This document shows positions 17,581 to 26,399 of a stretch of DNA of 37,758 nt, one piece after another. Made by a program: the position numbers and the translations under genes. How positions within the stretch are numbered: position 1 is the stretch's first letter; the number at the start of each line of letters is the position of its first letter. The DNA is from Porphyromonadaceae bacterium (lineage in GTDB: Bacteria > Bacteroidota > Bacteroidia > Bacteroidales > UBA12481): contig QYQM01000089.1 of the NCBI GenBank assembly GCA_007280905.1, positions 1 through 37,758 of the forward strand, in the 5' to 3' direction. The notes under the pieces are model-generated. The model made no database searches. It saw only the letters and a program-made list of their open reading frames with translations, and was not told the DNA's origin.

Positions 17581-18560
17581 ACTTTACAAACGCCAGACAG
17601 AACGTCAACATTATTTTATATACCAGTGGAACTACAGGTTCTCCCAAAGGGGTTGTTACTACCCATCAAAATATCGAAACCCAGATTATTTCATTAACCA
17701 CCTCTTGGGAATGGAATCAAAACGATCATATTCTAAATGTACTTCCTTTGCATCATGTACATGGAATAGTGAATGTGTTGTGCTGTGCCTTATGGAGCGG
17801 AGCATGTTGCCAGTTTCTTCCGAAGTTCGATGAAGCAAAGATTTTTGAAATTTTTTGAAAAAAGGAGGTTAATCTTTTTATGGCAGTTCCCACCATTTAT
17901 TATAAGCTGATTACTCATTGGCATCAGCTTCCGGGTTTGGTACAGAAAGAAATATCTACGAGTTTAAAAAACTTTCGGCTCATGGTTTCCGGATCGGCGG
18001 CCCTTCCCATAACTGTCCTGGAAGAGTGGAAGCAAATTAGTGGTCATATTCTGTTGGAACGCTATGGAATGACAGAAATGGGAATGGCCATCAGCAATCC
18101 CTATCAGGGTGAGCGGAGACCCGGTTACATTGGACAACCATTGCCAGGGGTTCAGGTCAGGTTAGCAGATGAAAAAAGTAACCCGGTCGCTGAAGGAATC
18201 CCGGGTGAAATTCAAATAAAAGGGCCAAATGTTTTCATAGAGTACTGGAATAAGCCCAAAGAAACCGTTGAGTCATTCACTTCGGATGGATGGTTTAAAA
18301 CGGGGGATATTTCATTATATGAAAACGGGAGTTATAAATTTTTAGGTAGAAACTCAATAGACATCATCAAATCCGGCGGATATAAAATTTCAGCCTTAGA
18401 AATAGAAGAGGTGTTGCGTTCCCATCCAAATATTAAAGATTGGCTCAGGGACAAACTCCCGGGCTACAAATCGCCCGGAAAATATATTATTCAAGACCAG
18501 TTGCCAAGAAACGTGATGGGAAAGGTAACCAAGAATGAATTAAAAAAATACTTTCAGGTA
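17581..18560 (+). pseudogene. AMP-binding acyl-CoA ligase (ANL family) relic, 3' end fused to the next gene
   Basis: The frame reads ILYTSGTTGSPKGVV (the ANL P-loop), VLPLHHVHGIVNVL, then TGA at 17856-17858. It resumes in the same frame as VNLFMAVPTIYYKL, GSAALPITVLEEW, ERYGMTEMG, PGYIGQPLPGVQVR, GWFKTGDI and IKSGGYKISALEIEEVL. About 150 N-terminal residues are missing. After SHPNIKD it jumps to LRDKLPGYKSPGK and LPRNVMGKVTKNELKK, so a C-terminal segment has been deleted. It resembles malonyl- or medium-chain acyl-CoA synthetases. The relic has no stop of its own and runs in frame into the nucleoside hydrolase signal peptide at 18567. Confidence 0.8.
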
Positions 18561-18566
18561 TCTACT

Positions 18567-19559
18567 ATGAAGCATTTCATTTCACTGTTCCTGGCAGCAT
18601 TATTTCTTTTTTGGGGTTGTACAAACCTTAACAGTAAAAAGAGTGATAAACGGGTAAAAATCATCTTTGATACCGATCTTGGTCCCGATTATGATGATGT
18701 GGGAGCGCTTGCATTTCTGCATGCAATGGCCGACAGCGGGAAAGCAGAGATTCTTGCAACAGTCTCATCCAATAAGCACGAATTGGTGGCACCATGCATT
18801 GAGGTTATAAATACCTATTTCGGCCGTGCAGGGTTAGCCATCGGTGCGCCGAAAACTGAGGGCGTAAATCTTGGATCCCCACAACATTGGGCTGATTCAA
18901 TTGTTGCAAAGTATCCTCATACAATAAAATCAACCTATGAAGTTGCTGATGCTGTTGATGTTTACAGAAAAACACTTATTAATCAACCCGATAAAAGTGT
19001 GACAATTGTTACAGTCGGATTTTTAACTAATCTGAACAATCTGCTTAAGTCACAACCCGATAATATCTCACTTCTTACCGGGAAAGAGCTGGTTATAAGA
19101 AAGGTTAAAAGGCTCGTCTCGATGGCAGGCAGGTTTCCTGAAGGCAGGGAGTACAATGTTTACATGGACTCTGCAGCATCAGAATATGTTTATAAAAACT
19201 GGCCCGGTGAGATCATCTTTACAGGGTTCGAAATAGGTTGGGATATCCGCACCGGACTGAAATTGATAAAATCTGATATAAAAAACAGTCCTGTGAAAGA
19301 TGTGTTCAGCATCAGTATTCCTCTTTCAGCAGAAGATAAAGACGGGAGAATGAGCTGGGATGAGACCGCAGTACTTATAGGGGTTTACGGGACCGAAGGT
19401 TTCTTTGACTCTGTCAGAGGTAAGATTATTGTGAATCCGGATGGAAGCAACAGATGGGAAAACAACCCGGAGGGGAAACATATTTATGTGAAACAAAAAA
19501 TGCCGGTAACTCAAATGAGTACATTTATTGAGGATAGGATGATGCATGTGCCGATTTAA
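18567..19559 (+). CDS. Lipoprotein inosine-uridine preferring nucleoside hydrolase
   Basis: The protein from ATG 18567 has 330 residues. It has a lipoprotein signal (FLAALFLFWGC, Cys18), then the IUNH metal-binding motif DTDLGPDYDD (residues 35-44). The enzyme family cleaves the N-glycosidic bond of nucleosides using calcium. A longer frame starts at 17880 inside the acyl-CoA ligase relic. Residue 18567 was chosen because the signal peptide begins there and the upstream part is homologous to another family. The gene lies 11 bp before a GRP-type transporter gene, which fits extracytoplasmic nucleoside breakdown followed by uptake of ribose or base. Confidence 0.9.
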   Translation: MKHFISLFLAALFLFWGCTNLNSKKSDKRVKIIFDTDLGPDYDDVGALAFLHAMADSGKAEILATVSSNKHELVAPCIEVINTYFGRAGLAIGAPKTEGVNLGSPQHWADSIVAKYPHTIKSTYEVADAVDVYRKTLINQPDKSVTIVTVGFLTNLNNLLKSQPDNISLLTGKELVIRKVKRLVSMAGRFPEGREYNVYMDSAASEYVYKNWPGEIIFTGFEIGWDIRTGLKLIKSDIKNSPVKDVFSISIPLSAEDKDGRMSWDETAVLIGVYGTEGFFDSVRGKIIVNPDGSNRWENNPEGKHIYVKQKMPVTQMSTFIEDRMMHVPI

Positions 19560-19570
19560 ATAATCAAACG

Positions 19571-20569
19571 ATGTTTATACCACAAAGTTATTCACTGGCC
19601 ATAATCCTCTGTATTGTAACAATGCTCTGTTGGGGATCGTGGGGCAACACTCAAAAACTGGCAGGTAAATCCTGGCGTTTTGAATTGTTCTATTGGGATT
19701 ATGTCATTGGCATTCTCCTGTTTTCACTTTTACTTGGTTTCACTCTTGGGAGCAATGGTGAAAATGGCCGGGGATTTATTGAAGACATTGGTCAGGCAGA
19801 ACCGGGGAATATATTGAATGCCATTCTGGGAGGCATAATCTTTAATGCTTCCAACATCTTACTTGTTGCTGCAATGGCAATTGCAGGTATGGCTGTGGCT
19901 TTTCCTGTAGGTGTTGGAATTGCATTGGCTCTGGGGGTTATTATTAATTATGTTTTTGCACCACAGGGCAACGCGATGTGGCTTTTTGGCGGAGTTTCTC
20001 TGATAGTCGCTGCTATCATTATTGATGCAATTGCCTATAAAAAACATAGTGCATCATTACAGAAAGTCTCAAGCAAAGGAATACTCTTATCACTATCTGC
20101 CGGAGTTTTGATGTCGCTGTTTTATCGCTTTGTGGCCAGTTCGATGGTTACCAGTTTTGAAGTACCTGAAGCAGGAAAATTAACTCCCTACACTGCAATT
20201 TTCTTTTTTGCATTAGGCGTATTGATAAGCAATTTCCTTTTTAACTATTTAATTATGAAGAGACCCTTCGTTGGAGAACCCCTTTCGTTTAAAGATTATG
20301 CAAAAGGAAGTTTTGGGGTTCATCTTACCGGCGTCCTTGGAGGTGTGATCTGGAACATAGGTATGTCGATGAGTATTATTGCATCGGGGAAAGCCGGATT
20401 TGCAATCTCCTATGGATTGGGACAAGGCGCCACACTTATTGCAGCATTATGGGGTGTTTTTATCTGGAAAGAGTTTAAGGGAGCTTCAAAATCTGTTAAT
20501 ACTTTGGTTTTCTTTATGTTCCTCGCATACCTGGCTGGATTGGCTTTATTGGTATATGCAGGGGCCTAG
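19571..20569 (+). CDS. GRP/DMT-type sugar or nucleoside transporter, ten-helix permease
   Basis: This 332-residue integral membrane protein has about ten hydrophobic helices. It begins YSLAIILCIVTMLCWGSWGNTQKLAG and contains FELFYWDYVIGILL, GIIFNASNILLVAAM, AFPVGVGIALALGVIINYV and the late YGLGQGATLIAALWGVFIWKEF. These features match the GRP (glucose/ribose porter) branch of the drug/metabolite transporter superfamily. It is 11 bp downstream of the nucleoside hydrolase, so uptake of ribose or of a nucleobase is likely. Substrate is inferred from context. Its 3' end overlaps the convergent HigA frame by about 24 bp. Confidence 0.85.
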   Translation: MFIPQSYSLAIILCIVTMLCWGSWGNTQKLAGKSWRFELFYWDYVIGILLFSLLLGFTLGSNGENGRGFIEDIGQAEPGNILNAILGGIIFNASNILLVAAMAIAGMAVAFPVGVGIALALGVIINYVFAPQGNAMWLFGGVSLIVAAIIIDAIAYKKHSASLQKVSSKGILLSLSAGVLMSLFYRFVASSMVTSFEVPEAGKLTPYTAIFFFALGVLISNFLFNYLIMKRPFVGEPLSFKDYAKGSFGVHLTGVLGGVIWNIGMSMSIIASGKAGFAISYGLGQGATLIAALWGVFIWKEFKGASKSVNTLVFFMFLAYLAGLALLVYAGA

Positions 20570-20917
20570 TTGGAAGAATGCGACAAACGAAAAACTGAAA
20601 CTCCTGATTAACAAGGGTTCCGGTTTAACCGGAGTGCGGGTACGGATGGATTTGATCACTTCCGGAATGATGGCGCTATCTTCTTCCAGGTCATAATCAT
20701 CTTGAAGTCCAAGCCAAAACTTTGCTGTTGTGCCGAAGTATGCACTAAGTCTAAGCGCGGTATCAGCAGTAATTCTTCTATTTCCCTTGATAATCTGTGA
20801 TATCCGGGTCTGAGGAATATCAACATCTTTTGATAGACGATAGGCCGAGATGCTCATCGGAATGAGGAATTCCTCGAGTAGAACCTCCCCGGGATGTATG
20901 TTTGCCAGCTTTTCCAT
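20546..20917 (-). CDS. higA: HigA-type XRE-family antitoxin
   Basis: From ATG 20917 the protein has 123 residues; an ATG 27 bp upstream overlaps the HigB stop and is less likely. It begins LANIHPGEVLLEEFLIPM and contains an XRE helix-turn-helix (YRLSKDVDIPQTRISQIIKG, then ITADTALRLSAYFGTTAKFW), the HigA signature. The C-terminus after DYDLEEDSAII looks like read-through into sequence shared with the transporter 3' end, so the natural end was probably lost. A perfect palindrome at 20619-20633 lies there. The cognate toxin upstream is only a stub, so this antitoxin is orphaned. Confidence 0.85.
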   Translation of the reverse strand: MEKLANIHPGEVLLEEFLIPMSISAYRLSKDVDIPQTRISQIIKGNRRITADTALRLSAYFGTTAKFWLGLQDDYDLEEDSAIIPEVIKSIRTRTPVKPEPLLIRSFSFSFVAFFQLGPCIYQ

Positions 20918-20924
20918 TCCTTTA

Positions 20925-21012
20925 CTATTTATGATAATCGACAATCTCAGCGTCAGTAACCTGACTTGTTTTCCATCTGAAAATTATTCTCCATCCTGTG
21001 AAGTCCAGCTCT
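20925..21012 (-). pseudogene. higB: HigB toxin C-terminal stub
   Basis: Upstream of HigA, in the usual toxin position and 7 bp before its start, a minus-strand frame reads LDFTGWRIIFRWKTSQVTDA then EIVDYHK and TAG at 20925-20927. WRIxFxW and a terminal EIVDYH are the hallmark C-terminal blocks of HigB RNase toxins. The N-terminal two-thirds are missing; the space is taken by an unrelated membrane protein gene. The toxin is therefore inactive. This remnant proves that the downstream antitoxin once belonged to a complete higBA pair. Confidence 0.75.
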
Positions 21013-21025
21013 TTAAACGGCTGAT

Positions 21026-21550
21026 TTATTTCATTGATTTTTCGGTCTTCTCAATCTTAGTTTTTAGGGTATCCGCTAATTCGTTAAGTTTCACAATGGC
21101 TACCAAAGCGGTCAGAATTACCAAACTTAGTGCAATGATTAAAAGGACTATTTTGGTCATGATGCGAACCAACTTAGACTTAAATGGCTTTTTTGTAATC
21201 AGCCGATCATAAACGGAAAATCGCTTATTAAAAAGAAGCCAGGAATAAAATACCCATAAGAAGACATACCAGATTCCGAGCAAATTCCAGACATCTCGAT
21301 ATTCAATAAAGCAAAAGAATATCAATGCCCCAAGGACCGTCATCAAGTTAACCTTAAATGCTTTAGTCAGAAAGCTGCTTTTCTTGTCTGATGGAAAATA
21401 TCGAAGCAATTCGAACAAAACAACGATTGACATTATTAAAAAGAAACAGGACATCCATAATGCCATTATTTTAAATTTCAGGCTGTTGGCAAATATGGCA
21501 CAAGCGATCATTACACCAAATACCGTTAACAATTGATTGTTTTCATTCAC
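21026..21550 (-). CDS. Hypothetical multi-pass membrane protein
   Basis: This 174-residue protein has about five hydrophobic segments (LLTVFGVMIACAIFANSL, IMALWMSCFFLIMSIVVLF, LMTVLGALIFFCFIEY, IWYVFLWVFYSWLLF, IVLLIIALSLVILTALVAIV) and ends in a charged helix with coiled-coil character (LNELADTLKTKIEKTEKSMK). No family was recognised. It sits where the HigB toxin N-terminus should be, so it may have inserted with the rearrangement that broke higB. Alternatively it belongs to an adjacent accessory module. Confidence 0.6.
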   Translation of the reverse strand: MNENNQLLTVFGVMIACAIFANSLKFKIMALWMSCFFLIMSIVVLFELLRYFPSDKKSSFLTKAFKVNLMTVLGALIFFCFIEYRDVWNLLGIWYVFLWVFYSWLLFNKRFSVYDRLITKKPFKSKLVRIMTKIVLLIIALSLVILTALVAIVKLNELADTLKTKIEKTEKSMK

Positions 21551-21702
21551 GTAATCGCGAAGACTTGTTTTTAATATTATCCTGAGGGCTTTCTGTGGTT
21601 TTCTTTTTTATCATTTTCAAGGCTTTAATCGCCGCCTAAAGTTATAAAGAATTGACTTTGGCTTTATAAGTTTTTATCCTTTAAAGGGTAGCGATCGCAT
21701 TC

Positions 21703-21710
21703 TACTTTTG
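21703..21710 (+). promoter_or_regulatory. Bacteroidota-type promoter box ahead of the phage-derived gene run
   Basis: TACTTTTG fits the -7 consensus TAnnTTTG and lies 32 bp before the ATG at 21743. No clear -33 TTTG is present at the expected distance; GCGATCGC, a perfect palindrome, lies just upstream. The gene run it would serve ends at a strong terminator at 24076-24110. Confidence 0.35.
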
Positions 21711-21742
21711 AATACATCCGATTAATTATCAATCAACAAGCG

Positions 21743-23088
21743 ATGAGCGCAGAAGAAGAAATCAAATCCTGGATCGATTCCGGAACGGATTACAATACCG
21801 GGGTCAACCTTTTTGCCCGCTATGGGCGAAACGCGACCCTGAAGAAAACCTTTCCCGGAAGGTAAAATCGTTACCGGGATAAGCTACGATATGAACTTGA
21901 AAAGCTCGCAGGACTGACTCCGACAATTGCAGCAGCTAAAGTTTTGCTTCCGGTTCGATATGCACGTCCGGCCAATCCGCTACCGCTGGATCAACCGGAA
22001 ATCCCGTCAGCGGTTGATGAGTCAGAGCTTCCACCGATCATTCGCCGGCTGAAGATGGAATTTCGGGGTCTCTATCTGGAGAGATCCGTACTTCACCGTA
22101 AACTGAAACAGGTTCCCTCCGATGATCGCATGGAAACTGTAGAAGCCCGGAAAGCTATCATCGATGAAATTGCAGTACGCTCCGGAAGAATGGATACTTT
22201 CTGGCAAGAAAACGAGCGATGGAAAGATTCCGGCATCCTTCCGGATGAGTCACTCTTCCAAATACAACAACCCAAAAAAGAAATGTCCGTTCCGGAAATT
22301 GTCCGCCAGATTGATAACCTCGGGAAAACCTACAAGGAGCTGAGCGGTCAGATCAATATCCTGGGGACACTCAGTATCCAGGAGAAAAAAGATCTACAGG
22401 ATAAGATAGATAAAACGATTGAGCTTGCAGAAGCCGAGATTGCATTGGTCGAGACCAAACAGCTGCAAATCCAAAAAGATAACACCCGCGTAACCCTTTG
22501 GCAAAAAGTCGTCAATGTCATCAAATCCGGTGGAATGATTCAGAAAGGTATGATGCTGGATGTGCAAAGCGCCATGGAAAACGGCATGAATGCTGCGAAG
22601 GAGCTGAATCCCGAGATCGAAAAACTGAAGGATAACCTGGTAAACCTGAAAAATCGGAAAACCGACCTGTCGGATATCCTGAACGCCGAAAGCCTTGGAG
22701 ATGCGATCCCATCGGAAACTCTCGAACAACTGGAAACCAGCTCACGAAGTATTCGACTGCCCTGAAAGGTGTCGCAATCGGCGGAGAGGAGTACATCCGG
22801 ATTCAGAAAAAAATTACGGATGTGAATAACCGACTCGCCCAAGCCCGGGGAGTTGAAGTCCAGGGAGGTAATACCGATAAGTTCGATGAAAAAACCGCCC
22901 GGATGAAAGCCTATGGGGAAGCTTATGAAGAAACCCTTCGTCATCTTGGGATACCGAGAAGGATCTACAGGAAGAATTAGCGGAATTGGTTGAAATCGAC
23001 TTACGACGGTCAGTGGGAAATGCTCTGCACACAGCTCAAAGCAAACGATATCGCCATCCTCAAAACCCGACACCCTGAAGCTCAGTAA
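21743..23088 (+). pseudogene. Phage-derived coiled-coil protein, broken by a nonsense codon and frameshifts
   Basis: ATG 21743 opens MSAEEEIKSWIDSGTDYNTG and reaches TAA at 21863-21865. The same frame resumes at once as NRYRDKLRYELEKLAGL and stays open to 22765. A shifted frame then continues TALKGVAIGGEEYIRIQKKI and NRLAQARGVEVQGG. Another reads EKDLQEELAELVEID. The last reads STYDGQWEMLCTQLKAND and ILKTRHPEAQ to TAA at 23086. Repaired, it would be about 440 residues, rich in Glu/Lys helices and probable coiled coils. The position immediately before an M15 peptidase and the downstream small genes suggest a prophage or tailocin lysis/structural region. The family is not recognised beyond that. 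Confidence 0.65.
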
Positions 23089-23500
23089 AGACTTCTGGCT
23101 CCATGAATTCATACCCCCTGAGGTGTATGAAATGTCGCTCCGGAACTCGACCCTTTTCCTGGATGTCCGGCTCGTGAAATTGGTTCAATACATCCGGGAC
23201 CGGTTCGGGAAACCCATCACCGTCAATGACTGGATGAACGGGGGAACTTTCATCAATTCCGGGTTCCGGTCACCGCTATGCGATGTGGGGGCGCACTTTT
23301 CGCAACACAAATTCGGACGGGCGGCTGACCTCAAACTCGATGGAATCACTCCCGAAGAAGTCCGTCGGGATATCATTGCCAATTTCAATCTGTACCGGGA
23401 GAAAACGGCAATCACCACCATTGAAGCCCAAACCCCGACCTGGTTGCACGTGGATGTAAGGTTCACCAACATGGAACATTTATTAATTGTAAACCCTTAA
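23075..23500 (+). CDS. M15-type peptidoglycan peptidase (endolysin-like)
   Basis: The reading LKLSKDFWLHEFIPPEVYEM begins at CTG 23075; intact relatives start MKLSKDF, so ATG may have mutated to CTG, or CTG is used. An internal ATG at 23123 would lose 16 residues. The protein (about 141 residues) has NSGFRSPLCDVGAHFSQH, the zinc motif HKFGRAADL and the second motif WLHVDVRF, which together give the His-Asp-His metal site of M15 carboxypeptidases/endopeptidases. The chemistry is cleavage of peptide cross-links in peptidoglycan. The gene overlaps the end of the preceding broken gene by 14 bp and is 11 bp ahead of a small phage protein. Confidence 0.8.
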   Translation: MKLSKDFWLHEFIPPEVYEMSLRNSTLFLDVRLVKLVQYIRDRFGKPITVNDWMNGGTFINSGFRSPLCDVGAHFSQHKFGRAADLKLDGITPEEVRRDIIANFNLYREKTAITTIEAQTPTWLHVDVRFTNMEHLLIVNP

Positions 23501-23511
23501 TACATATCATT

Positions 23512-23871
23512 ATGGAAGGCATTGAAAGCATTAAGAAAGTGGTCGGGTTCGGCCTTGATGTGGCCGCTGACGTTGTAAAAGCAAATTCCGACGGCAAGAT
23601 CGACTGGAAAGACGGGTTTTTGATCATTGACGACATCCCGAAGATTCCTGCCCTAATCAAAGCGGTACCCAAACTCAAAGGGGAATTCAGTGACATGAGC
23701 GAGTAAGAAAAAGACGAAATCCTGGCTTTTGTCAAAGAAAAATCGATCTGTCAGGATGAACAGGCTCAGGGTATCCTTGAAGCATCTTTCGCCATTGCTC
23801 TGGATGTTGCGCTTCTGATGGATCATGTAAGCGATCTGGCCGGGCTGATCAAGGCCAATAAAGAAGCCTGA
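23512..23871 (+). pseudogene. Small phage-associated protein with an in-frame TAA
   Basis: The first 64 codons (MEGIESIKKVVGFGLDVAAD ... KLKGEFSDMSE) end at TAA 23704-23706. The same frame then continues EKDEILAFVKEKSICQDEQA and reads LEASFAIALDVALLMDHV to TGA at 23869. The coherence on both sides and the common frame indicate a 119-residue protein with a single nonsense codon, GAA or CAA changed to TAA. Small acidic or amphipathic proteins of this sort follow M15 peptidases in phage-lysis modules. If the shorter form is made, it would be 64 residues. I do not recognise a defined domain. Confidence 0.55.
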
Positions 23872-23873
23872 GT

Positions 23874-24038
23874 ATGTTACGGATACTAAAGCTCCTACCG
23901 GTGATTCTGAAGTACGTGATTCAGGTTGGACCGATGATATTCCAGATGGTAAAATGGATCATTCAGATAATGAGAGTTTCCCAAAGGAAGGTTAAACCTG
24001 GAAATGATTCTATGTTTCCACCAAAAGGAAACCCATAA
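23874..24038 (+). CDS. Small hydrophobic/basic phage-module protein (54 residues)
   Basis: This short frame starts 2 bp after the previous stop and encodes MLRILKLLPVILKYVIQVGP ... MVKWIIQIMRVSQRKVKPGN. Its N-terminal 40 residues are hydrophobic or amphipathic with lysines and arginines, followed by a polar tail. The position directly after the peptidase gene and small companion, 38 bp before a strong terminator, makes it a candidate holin-like or membrane-active lysis protein. No homologue was recognised, so this is inference from place and composition. Confidence 0.45.
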   Translation: MLRILKLLPVILKYVIQVGPMIFQMVKWIIQIMRVSQRKVKPGNDSMFPPKGNP

Positions 24039-24075
24039 ATCTCATTCAACCATTTCTTTCCTTGTTCAAAATGTT

Positions 24076-24110
24076 AGACCGCTTTTTCTCAAAGGAAAGC
24101 GGTCTTTTGT
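24076..24110 (+). terminator. Rho-independent terminator after the phage-derived module
   Basis: AGACCGCTTT at 24076-24085 pairs perfectly with AAAGCGGTCT at 24096-24105 across a 10-base loop, followed by TTTGTTTT. This is the clearest terminator in the window and marks the end of the transcript that begins near 21.7 kb. Confidence 0.85.
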
Positions 24111-24234
24111 TTTGGATTAGCTACTTTTAGTGCCATGAAAAGGCACCTTTATTTCCTTATACTTGCTGTGCAACCCGCGGGTTTTTAAGGTTATTAAAGG
24201 AGTAAAGCAATATTGACAATCTAAAATATTAACA

Positions 24235-24507
24235 ATGGACAAAGACATTAAAAGGCACGAGGCACTAATAACTTTTTTAAGGCAGTTTGAACTTTATAAA
24301 AACACGAAAATTGTTGAAAAGGAAAGAAATACAGCAGATTTGAAAAATGTTGATACACAGGACATAAATCGAGCAGTATTTCTTATTTGTGATTTTTTGA
24401 ACCAGCCGACCGGTTCTTCCGGCGATGTGGATCTCTACAAGTTGTTACAAACCTATTTTACTGACATTAAGAAGAGAAAAAGTATTAACATGATTATTGA
24501 TGAATAG
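24235..24507 (+). CDS. Hypothetical 90-residue protein
   Basis: This frame encodes a highly charged helical protein (MDKDIKRHEALITFLRQFEL, then VEKERNTADLKNVDTQ) without signal peptide or cysteine pattern. No family was recognised. It stands alone between the phage terminator and a degraded stretch. The 24508-24721 sequence after it is AT-rich with no convincing coding frame. Confidence 0.45.
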   Translation: MDKDIKRHEALITFLRQFELYKNTKIVEKERNTADLKNVDTQDINRAVFLICDFLNQPTGSSGDVDLYKLLQTYFTDIKKRKSINMIIDE

Positions 24508-24721
24508 GTTGGCCACTTTGAAGATTCAATCTACAAAAGGAATTTGAAGTTTTAGGTCATTTTGTCATACTGGTTTGGTTATCTTGTGATATTTCGATTT
24601 TTCTCAGATTTCATTAAAGACCAGATTATTAAATATTTAACTGGTATTTTATTGCTTTAAAACTTTGGCTGGTTGTCCCAAATGTGGAAACTATCTAAAA
24701 GTTGAAGACTTGGCTAAAAGC

Positions 24722-24965
24722 TTACCAATTTCTAAACTTCATCTCCCTATAATAATAACCATTACATAATGAATCCATGGCTTCCCAATTGAGTAACATT
24801 CCGGTCCACTCATCTCTTGCAATCGTAAAAAACATACCGTATGAATGATCAAAATTGGTATAGGGTGGTCTGTCGGTGTTTTCCCAGTGGTCCCGATAAG
24901 GACTTCAAAAGTGTCCAAGCAGTATATGATATCTCTTTTAAACTCGTTGTTTGGAGACCCTTCTT
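24722..24965 (-). pseudogene. Unrecognised protein relic with frameshift
   Basis: Two minus-strand frames join into one plausible protein. KGSPNNEFKRDIIYCLDTFE precedes a frameshift near 24895; then YRDHWENTDRPPYTNFDHSY and WTGMLLNWEAMDSLCNGY continue to TAA at 24722. The aromatic-rich composition looks like genuine protein sequence. It follows the broken AbiEii frame and may be a separate gene truncated by the same event. Family unknown. Confidence 0.35.
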
Positions 24966-25302
24966 TTTGCCCTTTTGTTTTGGCCTAGCCCTCCCAAAAG
25001 CCAGATATAGCTTATGAAAAAGGTCAGTCCACCCTCTTCCGGCTCCTCTGGATCGGCTATACTAAGCGGAATATTAACGCTCTCCCTGGCATATTCAATA
25101 AGTTCTTTAAACCAGCTTAAAATTTGTCGGTTACTTAATTCCGAATTTAGCAGAGTGAAGTTGAGATCTTCTGAAAATCGATAATCAGGGAAATACGCTT
25201 TTTTTAAGACGGTACCTCCTTTGAAGGCCAGACATGAATTCAGCTGCAAGTGATCGGAAATGCCTCGCGAGCTTTTTTTTGAATCTCTCCGGGTTTAATC
25301 AT
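24966..25302 (-). pseudogene. AbiEii-type nucleotidyltransferase toxin, frameshifted and truncated (first AbiE locus)
   Basis: ATG at 25302-25300 overlaps the antitoxin stop (ATGA). The first frame reads MIKPGEIQKKAREAF and soon closes. After a frameshift it continues LQLNSCLAFKGGTVLKKAYF, FPDYRFSEDLNFTLLNSE and GGLTFFISYIW, which is the AbiEii nucleotidyltransferase core (F-x-GGT-x-L, RFSEDLNF). The frame then degrades and the C-terminal two-thirds are absent. In AbiE type IV systems AbiEii is the nucleotidyltransferase toxin and AbiEi the repressing antitoxin. This toxin should be inactive. Confidence 0.75.
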
Positions 25303-26120
25303 GTTGTCAGTGCGGCTTTAATGGTTTCAGTTTCCAGGTTCTGCTGTATGCACCACCTGCTTATGAACTTGCCGGATTTAGGTAATTCCGTGTCAAGCAA
25401 TACATAAGATGCGGTTTTGCTCTTTTGAAATACCTCAATGATATCAGTCCTGATTTCAAGCAGTTCCAAAAGAAATCCCAGCCTTTTTATTACGGCCTGC
25501 GATTGGAATTTTTTGGTGTATTCCAGCAGTTTCTCAAACTGAATAGTGTTTTTTGAGGAGAAAATCGCCTTGGCAATCTCCACAATACCCCCTGCATAGT
25601 CAGGCTTGAAAAGACAGTCTATCATTGTTTTTTCGAGATCAGAACAATGAACCTGATGATAACTGTCAATCCAGATCTTTTTGGAACCAAAAAAGTGCGA
25701 ATCATTGTGATAAATGAATTGAAAGGGCACATTTTTGATTTTGATTGTGGAAGGACGTATTTGTCTGGAAACCACAATTTGTTCTTTAAGAGAGGGCTGA
25801 GTGATCAGATTATGAATTTGCAGCGCTGAATAATAGCCGATGTAATGATCTGTATCTTTTACCAGGTGTTCTGCAATTATATGCCAGTCAGGCATAAAGA
25901 GCTCAGAATTCTGTTCATACGGTATGATGTAATATATCCCTTCTTTCAATCGCATGAGCAACCCTCTCCTTACCATATCGCTGGTAAGTTGCCTTACTGT
26001 TCCTTCCGGAGATCCTGGTAAGGCAATAACTGCCTCACGAAGGCTGAAACAGGGTTGATCCCGGTCATTAAAAAAAGCCAGGAGCTCCCCTGATTGGTTT
26101 GATATGTGTTTACGAATCAT
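25299..26120 (-). CDS. AbiEi-type antitoxin/repressor (first AbiE locus)
   Basis: This intact 273-residue protein has an N-terminal winged helix (FSLREAVIALPGSPEGTVRQ, LTSDMVRRGLLMRLKEGIYY) and the C-terminal AbiEi domain (HYIGYYSALQIHNLITQPS, CSDLEKTMIDCLFKPDYAGG, KSGKFISRWCIQ). It is typical of type IV AbiEi proteins, which bind their promoter and counter AbiEii. Its stop overlaps the AbiEii start by 4 bp (ATGA), the expected coupling. The partner is broken, so the antitoxin now stands alone. It may still regulate other genes or protect against related toxins. Confidence 0.88.
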   Translation of the reverse strand: MIRKHISNQSGELLAFFNDRDQPCFSLREAVIALPGSPEGTVRQLTSDMVRRGLLMRLKEGIYYIIPYEQNSELFMPDWHIIAEHLVKDTDHYIGYYSALQIHNLITQPSLKEQIVVSRQIRPSTIKIKNVPFQFIYHNDSHFFGSKKIWIDSYHQVHCSDLEKTMIDCLFKPDYAGGIVEIAKAIFSSKNTIQFEKLLEYTKKFQSQAVIKRLGFLLELLEIRTDIIEVFQKSKTASYVLLDTELPKSGKFISRWCIQQNLETETIKAALTT

Positions 26121-26399
26121 AGTAAATATGCCAGCATAAAACTGACTACAATGATACGAAAAAAATAAATGATTTGCTTACTAAGCATTGAATAACGGAA
26201 ACGACCCGAAGAGTGCGAAACCTGCAGGAAAAAGATTGTCGCTGCAAGGGTCAGTTCTTTCAAATGTTAGTGGAGTCAGGTCTGTTCAATAATTGCAAGA
26301 TTTTGGACAGGAAGATCAAATCTATTCATTTTTCTTTGTTTCGGGAGAAGGGGAATACCCAAGAGGACCAGTGGCAAAAAGTTTCAATCCTCGCCGGTT

